Assembly: GCA_003219095.1 (NCBI GenBank)
Contig: QHPM01000111.1
Span: forward strand, 1-12,815
Origin: Verrucomicrobiota bacterium
GTDB lineage: Bacteria; Verrucomicrobiota; Verrucomicrobiia; Chthoniobacterales; UBA10450
DNA length: 12,815 bases
Reading direction: 5' to 3'
Part shown: positions 1-5,621 of the stretch, piece after piece
Position numbering within the stretch: the first letter of the stretch is position 1
How the letters are laid out: each line of letters begins with the position of its first letter
Program-made: the position numbers and the translations under genes
The notes under the pieces: model-generated
What the model was told of the DNA's origin: nothing
The model's database searches: none
What the model saw: only the letters and a program-made list of their open reading frames with translations

Positions 1-1147
1 CTTCGCGATAAATGTAAAATAAACATTCGAACACCCGCGGCCAGGAAAGGCGCTCCTCGGCCAGCCGCGAAGCGCGCGCACCTAGCCGGGGCAGATTACG
101 TGAGCAGGCGGCTTCGATGGTGCGGGTCAGGGATTCGGGCGTTTCCTCCTCCGCCCACGATTCCTGGTCGTGTAGAATGATCCTGTCCATATAGCTGCCG
201 CGAATGCCGACCACCGGGGTCCCGCAGGCCTGACTTTCCAACGCGACGAGGCCAAACGTCTCCTGCGTCCCCGGATGAACGAACAAATCGGCCGCGCGAT
301 AATAGCGGGCAAGATCAGCTGAGTCGGTGCAATACCGCATCCAGGTGACGTTCGGGCAACGCACTTGCAGCTCCGCGAGATCGCCGCGCTCTGGTCCGTC
401 GCCAATGACCAGGAGATGAAAATCTCGGGACGCGTTCCCGTCCAGCTTGGCAAAGGCACGGAACAGCAGGCCGGTATTTTTTTCCTTCGCCAATCGGCCG
501 ACGTAAAGCAGAAGCCGGCGCGATGGAGGCAGATCCAGTTCCGCACGCGTTGTCGCAGTGTCATCGGGCGAAGGCGAAAAAACTGTCGTGTTCACGCCGA
601 GATTCACCGCGCGAACGTTTTCCACTCCCCAGTCTGTCAGCACGGCTCCGAGACGAGCGGATGGAACCAGTGTGGCCTGGAATGAATTGTAGAGATTGCG
701 CACATAACGCCGGGTGAAATCCATCATTGCTTCGCCCGCAGTCTGGCCAAGAAATTTTGCGGCACTGCGGACGTAAGCCTCCGGGAAATGCGAGTGATAA
801 AATGCAACTACCGGGATGCGGAGCGCTTCGCCGCTAGCAATAGCTTTCCATGCCACCTGGTACGGGTCACCTGATTCGATCAAATCCGGCCGCTCGCGCT
901 CCAGAATCTGTTCGATCGCCCGCAGGTTAATCAGGGCGCGGTAGTGAGATGTTCTCGAAATGAGCGGAGAATGAATGAAATAGATTCGCGATCGTTCGCT
1001 GGTGACGCATTCCGTTTTCGGTCCTGGGACGACGAGAACATGCTCGTCCGTGGTCGCGCTTTGAATGTACGCGATTTTTTCATGCACATAGCGTTTCACC
1101 CCACCACTCAATGGCGAATAGAACTGCGTCAGGTCGCAAAGCTTCAA
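1..1147 (-). CDS. GT4-family glycosyltransferase (C-terminus cut by the window edge)
   Basis: I translated this minus-strand frame directly; it is open for 382 codons and continues past base 1. It is a GT-B fold retaining glycosyltransferase of family GT4, which moves a sugar from a nucleotide-sugar donor to a lipid or glycan acceptor at the cytoplasmic membrane face. The N-terminus (LKLCDLTQFYSPLSGGVKRY) has the glycine-rich acceptor-domain loop. A middle part around FYHSHFPEAYVRS resembles PimB/PimC/MgtA-type mannosyltransferases. The C-terminal half has HPGTQETFGLVALES, containing the EX7E donor-site motif (E296 and E304), followed by ACGTPVVG. The start is TTG, because homologues of this type begin M-K-x-x-D-L-T-Q-F-Y-S-P; the TTG overlaps the upstream stop as TTGA. 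Only a few C-terminal residues are probably missing. Acceptor and donor cannot be told from sequence. Confidence 0.9.
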   Translation of the reverse strand, partial: MKLCDLTQFYSPLSGGVKRYVHEKIAYIQSATTDEHVLVVPGPKTECVTSERSRIYFIHSPLISRTSHYRALINLRAIEQILERERPDLIESGDPYQVAWKAIASGEALRIPVVAFYHSHFPEAYVRSAAKFLGQTAGEAMMDFTRRYVRNLYNSFQATLVPSARLGAVLTDWGVENVRAVNLGVNTTVFSPSPDDTATTRAELDLPPSRRLLLYVGRLAKEKNTGLLFRAFAKLDGNASRDFHLLVIGDGPERGDLAELQVRCPNVTWMRYCTDSADLARYYRAADLFVHPGTQETFGLVALESQACGTPVVGIRGSYMDRIILHDQESWAEEETPESLTRTIEAACSRNLPRLGARASRLAEERLSWPRVFECLFYIYRE

Positions 1148-1512
1148 TGAATTGCCAAACGCCGATTGGCGATTGCCGATTTGCGCGAGGCCGCCGTGAT
1201 CGCGACAAGCTCGTTTGCTTCGTCCGATAACGGAGCGATCTGCTTTGCTCGACGGATCTTTGATTCAATGATCAGCTCCAGCCAAAAAGCAGTCTCATTA
1301 GCTTCCTCTTCCACCACGCCAATTTTTGAGATGAATTCTGCCCGAGACCGGGCTCGACAGGCGGCTCGATAATTCGCTCCAACCGAAGTTGCGCTGCGCA
1401 TGATCTGATTCGCAATCACCCGTCCCCTCACCGTATTCGGCGATGCCTCAACCAATGTCATTACACGGAGCGCAAACCGTTTTGTTCTCGCTTTCAGCTC
1501 GTCGGTTGTCAT
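1144..1512 (-). CDS. Four-helix-bundle protein (S23 / 23S rRNA intervening-sequence family)
   Basis: This 122-residue protein matches the four-helix-bundle family first known from intervening sequences in 23S rRNA (TIGR02436-type; the same fold as Avd of diversity-generating retroelements). Visible family signatures are RVIANQIMRSATSVGANYRA (residues 31-50), ACRARSRAEFISKIGVV (51-67) and EEANETAFWLEL (69-80). ELVAITAASRK lies near the C-terminus. I chose ATG at 1512; an upstream in-frame TTG at 1548 would add 12 residues encoded by repeat DNA. The final residues (roughly IANRRLAIH) are also encoded by the left-hand repeat array. It sits between trxB and a glycosyltransferase, and its stop TGA overlaps the glycosyltransferase TTG start. 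The molecular role of free-standing members is unsettled; nucleic-acid binding is a reasonable inference. Family assignment is firm, function is not. Confidence 0.88.
   Translation of the reverse strand: MTTDELKARTKRFALRVMTLVEASPNTVRGRVIANQIMRSATSVGANYRAACRARSRAEFISKIGVVEEEANETAFWLELIIESKIRRAKQIAPLSDEANELVAITAASRKSAIANRRLAIH
1151..1185. repeat. Left array of degenerate 7-bp repeats flanking the four-helix-bundle gene
   Basis: Five consecutive heptamers can be read on the plus strand: ATTGCCA, AACGCCG, ATTGGCG, ATTGCCG, ATTTGCG. The segment 1162-1180 is the inverted complement of 1527-1545 with 17 of 19 bases matching. The array lies inside the 3' end of the four-helix-bundle reading frame and ends 3 bases before the glycosyltransferase TTG codon. 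Confidence 0.75.
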
Positions 1513-1519
1513 GAGAGCA

Positions 1520-1554
1520 ATTCTCAATTGGCAATCGCCATTCGGCAATCGGCT
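1520..1554. repeat. Right array of degenerate 7-bp repeats flanking the four-helix-bundle gene
   Basis: Five consecutive heptamers can be read on the plus strand: ATTCTCA, ATTGGCA, ATCGCCA, TTCGGCA, ATCGGCT. The array is the inverted partner of the left array. It overlaps the last bases of trxB (stop TAG at 1555-1553) and ends just upstream of the chosen start of the four-helix-bundle gene, so it forms that gene's whole leader. Confidence 0.75.
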
Positions 1555-2482
1555 AATGCTTCTCCAGCAAGCTCAAATATCGCTCCGCTTCCATGGCCGC
1601 GGCGCAGCCCGCTCCAGCAGCGGTGACCGCTTGTTTATAGACGCGGTCGGCTACGTCCCCGGCGATGAAAACGCCAGGATGTTTGCTTTCGACCAGCCGT
1701 TTGGTGATGAGGTAACCATCCTTGTCCATCTCCAGCTTGCCGCTGTACGGTTTCACATTTGGCTCGTGGCCGATGGCGACAAAAACGCAGGCCACCGGCA
1801 ATTCGCGTTCCTCATGGGTAACGACATTGCGCAAATCGATTGCGCGCATTTCTGCTTTTTCGTCCGGAATAAAACGCGTGATCACGGTGTTCCAGATCGG
1901 CTCGATCTTTGGATGCGCGAGCACACGATCAGCCATGATTTTGGAGGCGCGGAGTTTGTCGCGGCGATGAATGAGATAAATTCGGGATGCGAACCGGGTG
2001 AGAAAAAGCGCCTCCTCGGCCGCGGAATCACCGCCGCCCACGACCGCCACCGGCACGTTGCGATAAAAAGCGCCATCGCAGGTGGCGCATGATGTCAGCC
2101 CATGGCCGATGAATTTCTCCTCGTTCTCCAGCCCGAGCCAACGCGCCGAGGCGCCGCTTGCGATGATGAGTGATTCGGTCTCCAGCCATTCCTTTTCGTC
2201 GACTTGCAGCCGAATGTGCGAATTCAGCGGCTCGAAGCCGGTCGCTTCTGCATAAGAAAAACGGGCACCGAACTTTTCCGCCTGCGCGTGCATGTTCAGG
2301 ATTAACTGGGGGCCGTCGATGCCGTCGGTGAATCCGGGAAAATTCTCGACCAGCGTAGTAGTGGAAAGTTGCCCGCCGGGCTGGGCGCCTTCGAGCACGA
2401 GCGGATTCAGATTCGCGCGGGCGGCGTAAATCGCCGCCGTCAAGCCGGCGCAGCCGCTCCCGACAATGATGACCTTTTCCAT
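1553..2482 (-). CDS. trxB: Thioredoxin reductase (NADPH)
   Basis: This 309-residue cytoplasmic flavoenzyme moves electrons from NADPH through FAD to the disulfide of thioredoxin; its length is normal for the low-molecular-weight bacterial class. Visible motifs in order are the FAD-binding GSGCAG (8-13), PGGQL (35-39) and the redox-active CATC with DGAF after it (132-139). The NADPH-binding GGGDSA (149-154) and HRR (172-174) follow, then the C-terminal FAD contact AGDVAD (274-279). All catalytic parts are intact. The start is ATG at 2482; the region before it shows no clear Shine-Dalgarno site. It is the first gene of a minus-strand run leading to the four-helix-bundle gene and the glycosyltransferase. 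Its stop codon is overlapped by a repeat array, so the downstream repeat cassette has landed flush with its end. Confidence 0.97.
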   Translation of the reverse strand: MEKVIIVGSGCAGLTAAIYAARANLNPLVLEGAQPGGQLSTTTLVENFPGFTDGIDGPQLILNMHAQAEKFGARFSYAEATGFEPLNSHIRLQVDEKEWLETESLIIASGASARWLGLENEEKFIGHGLTSCATCDGAFYRNVPVAVVGGGDSAAEEALFLTRFASRIYLIHRRDKLRASKIMADRVLAHPKIEPIWNTVITRFIPDEKAEMRAIDLRNVVTHEERELPVACVFVAIGHEPNVKPYSGKLEMDKDGYLITKRLVESKHPGVFIAGDVADRVYKQAVTAAGAGCAAAMEAERYLSLLEKH

Positions 2483-2562
2483 TCGGATAAATTTAGCACG
2501 GGGCGGCCGGGGGGAAACTGTGGGGAGCGCTAAGCCGGAGGGAGATGCTTCGGCAAGTCCCA

Positions 2563-2625
2563 GACGCGGAAGCGCGTCCCTTCGTTTTTTGTAGCCGCGG
2601 TCGCAGGCCGCGGGTCGGAGCCTGC
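2563..2625. repeat. Cluster of GC-rich palindromes (dispersed-repeat type)
   Basis: GACGCG-GAAG-CGCGTC at 2563-2578 is a perfect stem-loop. A T-run (2585-2590) is followed by GTAGCCGCG (2591-2599), and CCGCGG occurs at 2595-2600 and again at 2608-2613. GCAGG at 2603-2607 pairs with CCTGC at 2621-2625. The TTTTGTAGCCGCG segment recurs at 3622-3634, which marks it as a dispersed repeat rather than a one-off hairpin. Confidence 0.6.
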
Positions 2626-2677
2626 GCTTTTCAAGATCAATTCGGAACGGTTACGCTCCGCGATCCCATGGCAATAG

Positions 2678-2790
2678 GGAACATAGGCTTTCCAGCCTTC
2701 GCGCCCGACGAACTTTCAGCCTGTTGCGCCCCTTTTCGGAAAACAGGCAGGAATCCCTGTTTGGCGCACAGACAGGAATGTCTATGTTCC
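2678..2790. repeat. 113-bp inverted-repeat element with three GGAA-centred palindromes
   Basis: GGAACATAG at 2678-2686 is perfectly complementary to CTATGTTCC at 2782-2790. Inside are three small palindromes with the same core: AGGCT-TTCC-AGCCT (2685-2698, the core on the other strand), an ACAGG...CCTGT unit around GGAA (2743-2760), and AGACA-GGAA-TGTCT (2770-2783). The element ends five bases before the mutM start codon, so it supplies that gene's immediate leader. Confidence 0.7.
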
Positions 2791-2795
2791 GCGCC

Positions 2796-3590
2796 ATGCC
2801 GGAATTAGCGGAGGTGGAATATTTCAGACGGCAGTGGAATGCCGGGATCGGACATCGTGTTTTCGGGATCAAGCTCCATGCGGGCAAGCGGGTTTTTCGC
2901 GGCACAAACACGCGCGCCTTGCGCGAAGAACTCGGCGGAGCGCACTTGTTGACTTCAGAAGCGCGCGGCAAGCGCATGCTCTTCCGATTTTCTAACGAGA
3001 ATTGGCTTGGCCTGCATCTCGGCATGAGCGGGAAAATGCAGGCCGCGGCCCCCGATTTTCACCCGCAAAAGCATGATCACCTTGTTTTGTATCAGGGGAA
3101 ACGCGCGCTCATCTTCACCGATGCGCGCCAATTTGGCCGCGTGCAATTTCATCATGGCAAAACTGCGCCGAGATGGTGGGAGAACGGCGTACCCGAGATT
3201 GTATCGGCTAAATTCGATCGCGCGTTTCTCGATCGATTTCTCAATCGCCACCGCAAAGCCTCGATCAAAGCTGTCGTCCTGATGCAATCGGGGTTTTCTG
3301 GCATCGGCAACTGGATGGCCGATGAAATTTTATGGCGCGCAAAAATCCTGCCCTCGAAACGCGCTGGCAAATTGAGCGCCGGAGAGCGCGATGAGCTTTT
3401 TCGCGCAACCAAGTTCGTTGCCCGGCAATCGCTGCGCATCATCGGCCCGGATGATTCCACATTGCCGCGGACGTGGTTAATTCACGAACGCTGGCGCACC
3501 GGTGGTAAATGTCCGCGACACAAAGCGGTTTTGCGTCGCGCGACGATTGGCGGGCGGACCACCGCGTGGTGCCCGAAATGCCAAAGATGA
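2796..3590 (+). CDS. mutM: Formamidopyrimidine-DNA glycosylase family protein (Fpg/MutM)
   Basis: This base-excision-repair glycosylase/AP lyase removes oxidised purines from DNA. The 264-residue protein starts MPELAEVEYF, giving the catalytic proline (P2, the mature N-terminus) and glutamate (E3); this fixes the start at 2796 although the frame is open upstream through repeat DNA. Other family marks are the beta-hairpin lysine K59, LGLHLGMSGKM (71-81), DARQFGRVQ (109-117) and the helix-two-turn-helix SGFSGIGNWMADEI (165-178). The C-terminal zinc finger holds R254 in GGRTTAWCPKC. The first zinc knuckle is C239-P-R-H242 instead of CxxC; the second is C259/C262. Because of this and the NWMADEIL variant, it could be a paralogue with altered specificity, so the symbol is at family level. 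No Shine-Dalgarno site is visible. Confidence 0.92.
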   Translation: MPELAEVEYFRRQWNAGIGHRVFGIKLHAGKRVFRGTNTRALREELGGAHLLTSEARGKRMLFRFSNENWLGLHLGMSGKMQAAAPDFHPQKHDHLVLYQGKRALIFTDARQFGRVQFHHGKTAPRWWENGVPEIVSAKFDRAFLDRFLNRHRKASIKAVVLMQSGFSGIGNWMADEILWRAKILPSKRAGKLSAGERDELFRATKFVARQSLRIIGPDDSTLPRTWLIHERWRTGGKCPRHKAVLRRATIGGRTTAWCPKCQR

Positions 3591-3620
3591 GGCTGGAGGG
3601 ATACGCGCAATCCTCCAGCG

Positions 3621-3660
3621 ATTTTGTAGCCGCGACTGAGCGGCGTGCGGCTTATTTTAA
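3621..3660 (+). terminator. Possible terminator of mutM, also a dispersed palindrome
   Basis: AGCCGC at 3628-3633 pairs with GCGGCT at 3647-3652 over a 13-base loop, and TTATTTT follows on the plus strand, 38 bases after the mutM stop. It lies between two convergent genes and overlaps the stop codon (3654-3652) of the ATP-grasp gene. The 5' part (TTTTGTAGCCGCG) repeats the element at 2587-2599, so it may be a repeat that serves as a terminator. The stem is short. Confidence 0.4.
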
Positions 3661-4617
3661 ATCGCCAAGTGCACGCCGCGTGGCCCCGGCCTGCACAAAT
3701 TTTCCCCAGCTCAGGTTATCTCGACCGGGTTGATGCTCGCGTGCTTTGCGAATTGCCATTTCTGAAACCGCCTCGACCACCCATTCAAAGTTCGCCTGAC
3801 CAACGGAAGTTACTTCGGCATCGGGCGCGGGATTACAAAAATCGATCGCCACCGGGACGCCCTCCCGCATGGCGAACTCAACTGTGTTCAAATCGTAACC
3901 GAGATATTGATTCAACTGTAAGACGCCGCGCTCGACATCCTGCAACACTTCCTTCGGCGCCTGCCACTCGGTTTGATAACGCAAATGATAAGGATGCCGC
4001 GGTTCGTAAGGCATGATCCGTACGTTGCGCTGATCGATTGAATAACAGCGGAAGTACAGCTGGAATTTCACTTCTTCCTGCAACATCATGACGAGCTGGC
4101 CGGTCTCGCTGTAAGCGCGATAAAATTCTTCCGGATTGTGCAGCCGATAAACGTTTTTCCAGCCCCCGCCCGCGAATGGTTTGAAAAATGCCGGCCAGCC
4201 GACGTAGTTGAAAATCGCCTCCCAATCGAGTGGATACGCCAGATTGCGAAATGAGTTCGCGTTGGTATCGGTCGGGACCTGATGCGAAGGCAGGAGCACG
4301 GTGCGCGGAACGGCGACTCCGATTTTTGTAGCCAGCGCGTTATTGAAAAACTTCTCGTCCGCGCTCCACCAAAACGGGTTATTGACCACCGCAGTTCCGG
4401 TGAGGGCGGCATTCTTCAAAAACGCGCGATAGAACGGTACGTCCTGCGAAATGCGATCGATGATCACGTCGTACCCGCACGGCTCTCCTTGAATCACTTT
4501 GTCGATTTTGACCGCTTCCGCGACGATCCCCTTCCCCCCGGTCTTTTGATTGACCCGATCGATGAAGGCCCAGGGAAAAGAGTTTTCCTGGCCAAATAAG
4601 ATTCCGATTTTTTTCAT
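3652..4617 (-). CDS. ATP-grasp family ligase, substrate unknown
   Basis: This 321-residue protein has the ATP-grasp layout, in which a carboxylate is activated as acyl-phosphate and joined to an amine or thiol. I chose ATG at 4617 (MKKIGILFGQENSFP) because it opens the N-terminal pre-ATP-grasp alpha/beta domain. An ATG at 4728 is possible, but its extra 37 residues overlap the upstream gene. Visible elements are the ATP-binding lysine with glycine-rich loop FFKPFAGGGW (residues 144-153), the hinge LQEEV (179-183), and the metal-binding pair E247 (DLNTVEF) and D259/N262 (AIDFCNPAPDA). NPFWWSADEKFFNN (80-93) is probably family-specific. It lies 10 bases after an esterase gene, in the same operon. 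It resembles RimK/glutathione-synthetase-like enzymes in outline, but the acceptor and product cannot be inferred. Confidence 0.83.
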   Translation of the reverse strand: MKKIGILFGQENSFPWAFIDRVNQKTGGKGIVAEAVKIDKVIQGEPCGYDVIIDRISQDVPFYRAFLKNAALTGTAVVNNPFWWSADEKFFNNALATKIGVAVPRTVLLPSHQVPTDTNANSFRNLAYPLDWEAIFNYVGWPAFFKPFAGGGWKNVYRLHNPEEFYRAYSETGQLVMMLQEEVKFQLYFRCYSIDQRNVRIMPYEPRHPYHLRYQTEWQAPKEVLQDVERGVLQLNQYLGYDLNTVEFAMREGVPVAIDFCNPAPDAEVTSVGQANFEWVVEAVSEMAIRKAREHQPGRDNLSWGKFVQAGATRRALGDLK

Positions 4618-4627
4618 AAAGTGATTG

Positions 4628-5338
4628 TCAAAAGCTCGACAAATAATGCGGAAGCATCTCGCGCCAGTAGTTCCAGTCGTGCCCGCACCATTTCCGGTCG
4701 TCCAGCCAATGGCGGATCCCTTTTGCATTCAGGATGCCGGAGAGCCGCATCGACTCATGGCGAGTATTATCCCATTCGCCGGTGCCGAGAATGATGTTCA
4801 TGTGGTTGTATTTCCACGGGTCAGGCAGGTTCGGCAGATATTCGTAAGGACTGTTGAAATAAACGTTGTCGTCGTGATAGCCATCGAAGAAATCACTGAT
4901 CTCAAAGGCGCCGCTCAGGCTGATGAGATGACTGACGGCATCGGCATGCCGGAAAGCGATGTTGGCGGCGTGATAGGCGCCAAGACTCGCACCACAAACG
5001 CCAACCCGATGGGTGTTGCCTTCGCGCCGGGCGAAATCGAAAACGTCACGCACAATCACATTCTCATACGCGATGTGGGTGCGAATGCGATCGGCGGGAT
5101 GAATGGCTTTGTTGTAGAAACTGTCGAGATCAATTGAGTCTGGGCAATAAATGGTGACGCGGTTGTTATCCACAAACCAGGCGACGGAATCGATCACGCC
5201 GAAATCCTTGTTTTGGTGATAATGGCCAAACGAAGTTGGAAAAATAATCAGAGGCAACCCACCGCCATTACCGAAGACCAGCATCTCGAACTCGCGGTTC
5301 AAATATGGCGTCCACCACTTGATGTAACGTTCCTGCAT
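4628..5338 (-). CDS. Alpha/beta-hydrolase esterase of the Esterase D type
   Basis: This 236-residue single-domain serine hydrolase has no signal peptide or membrane segment, so it is probably cytoplasmic. The nucleophile elbow is CGASLG with S118 (GxSxG). The likely acid is D190 in GTGEWDNT and the likely histidine H220 in WCGHDW. The sequence begins MQERYIKWWTPYLNREFEMLVFG, and the start ATG at 5338 is the first available. It resembles PF00756-type esterases (antigen 85/enterochelin esterase-like fold). It is the first gene of a two-gene unit with the ATP-grasp ligase 10 bases downstream, and a second esterase of the same superfamily lies divergently upstream. This suggests that it hydrolyses or transfers an ester or peptide related to the ligase product, but this is inference. 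The true substrate is unknown. Confidence 0.85.
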   Translation of the reverse strand: MQERYIKWWTPYLNREFEMLVFGNGGGLPLIIFPTSFGHYHQNKDFGVIDSVAWFVDNNRVTIYCPDSIDLDSFYNKAIHPADRIRTHIAYENVIVRDVFDFARREGNTHRVGVCGASLGAYHAANIAFRHADAVSHLISLSGAFEISDFFDGYHDDNVYFNSPYEYLPNLPDPWKYNHMNIILGTGEWDNTRHESMRLSGILNAKGIRHWLDDRKWCGHDWNYWREMLPHYLSSF

Positions 5339-5621
5339 AAATCAGGTCGGCTTTTATAGAACGGATTCGAAGGATTAACAGCCAAATTCGAAGCAAACAG
5401 GCGATCGAAATTGGACAAGGCCGCTTTCTTCGGGGATTACTAAAAGTGATTGCAAAAGTCCGAAATCCTTACCTCAACTCTGCCCTCACTGACGCTTCGA
5501 GCGCCCGTCTCTCCCAGCGGGAGAGAAGTGGTTCCTTTTCCTCGTGGGAGAAGGCTCGGATGAGGGCATCCCGCTGGAATCTGTATTGCCGATTTCACTC
5601 TTGAGACCGCTTGTAACAAGG
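5339..5621. other. Divergent intergenic region with palindromic repeat
   Basis: The 283 bases between the two esterase genes contain no supportable gene. The half nearest the minus-strand esterase is AT-richer and unremarkable and probably holds its promoter. The other half is occupied by a TCTCTCCC/GGGAGAGA hairpin and related GGGAGAA sequence, running almost to the start of the plus-strand esterase. Confidence 0.5.
5508..5566. repeat. GGGAGAGA hairpin repeat
   Basis: TCTCTCCC at 5508-5515 pairs perfectly with GGGAGAGA at 5519-5526 over a 3-base AGC loop. A second related copy (CTCGTGGGAGAAGG) follows at 5541-5554, leading into GATGAGGGC at 5558-5566, which mirrors GCCCTCACT at 5482-5490. 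The arrangement is typical of dispersed intergenic repeats in repeat-rich genomes. Confidence 0.6.

Larger units (their letters stand above)
2483..2795. other. Repeat-rich divergent intergenic region between trxB and mutM
   Basis: I see no convincing gene in these 313 bases. Short ORFs on either strand here are made of repeat DNA. The region holds a 6-bp stem with a GAAG loop (2563-2578), a CCGCGG palindrome pair (2595-2613), a GCAGG/CCTGC pair (2603-2625) and a block of three GGAA-centred palindromes inside a 9-bp inverted repeat (2678-2790). Promoters for the two divergent genes should lie here, but I could not pick out reliable -35/-10 boxes. Confidence 0.6.

Noticed and set aside
127..564. 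A 145-codon minus-strand frame over the glycosyltransferase
   Set aside because: It is a shadow in another frame; the glycosyltransferase frame is open throughout and carries the EX7E motif.
1144..1555. Possible diversity-generating retroelement (the protein shares the Avd fold)
   Set aside because: There is no reverse transcriptase, template repeat or variable repeat in the window.
1511..2092. A 193-codon plus-strand open frame antisense to trxB
   Set aside because: It lies wholly over trxB and the repeat array, has no recognisable motif, and trxB on the other strand has every expected catalytic motif.
2563..2590. Stem-loop plus TTTTTT resembling a plus-strand intrinsic terminator
   Set aside because: No plus-strand gene precedes it, and the sequence is part of a palindromic repeat cluster; the resemblance is probably incidental.
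2724..2795. Upstream extension of mutM by 24 codons
   Set aside because: The glycosylase needs its proline directly after the start methionine, which fixes the start at 2796; the extension is repeat DNA.
4625..5137. A 170-codon plus-strand frame antisense to the esterase
   Set aside because: It is valine-rich with no domain pattern and fully overlaps an esterase with a clear GASLG elbow and catalytic histidine.
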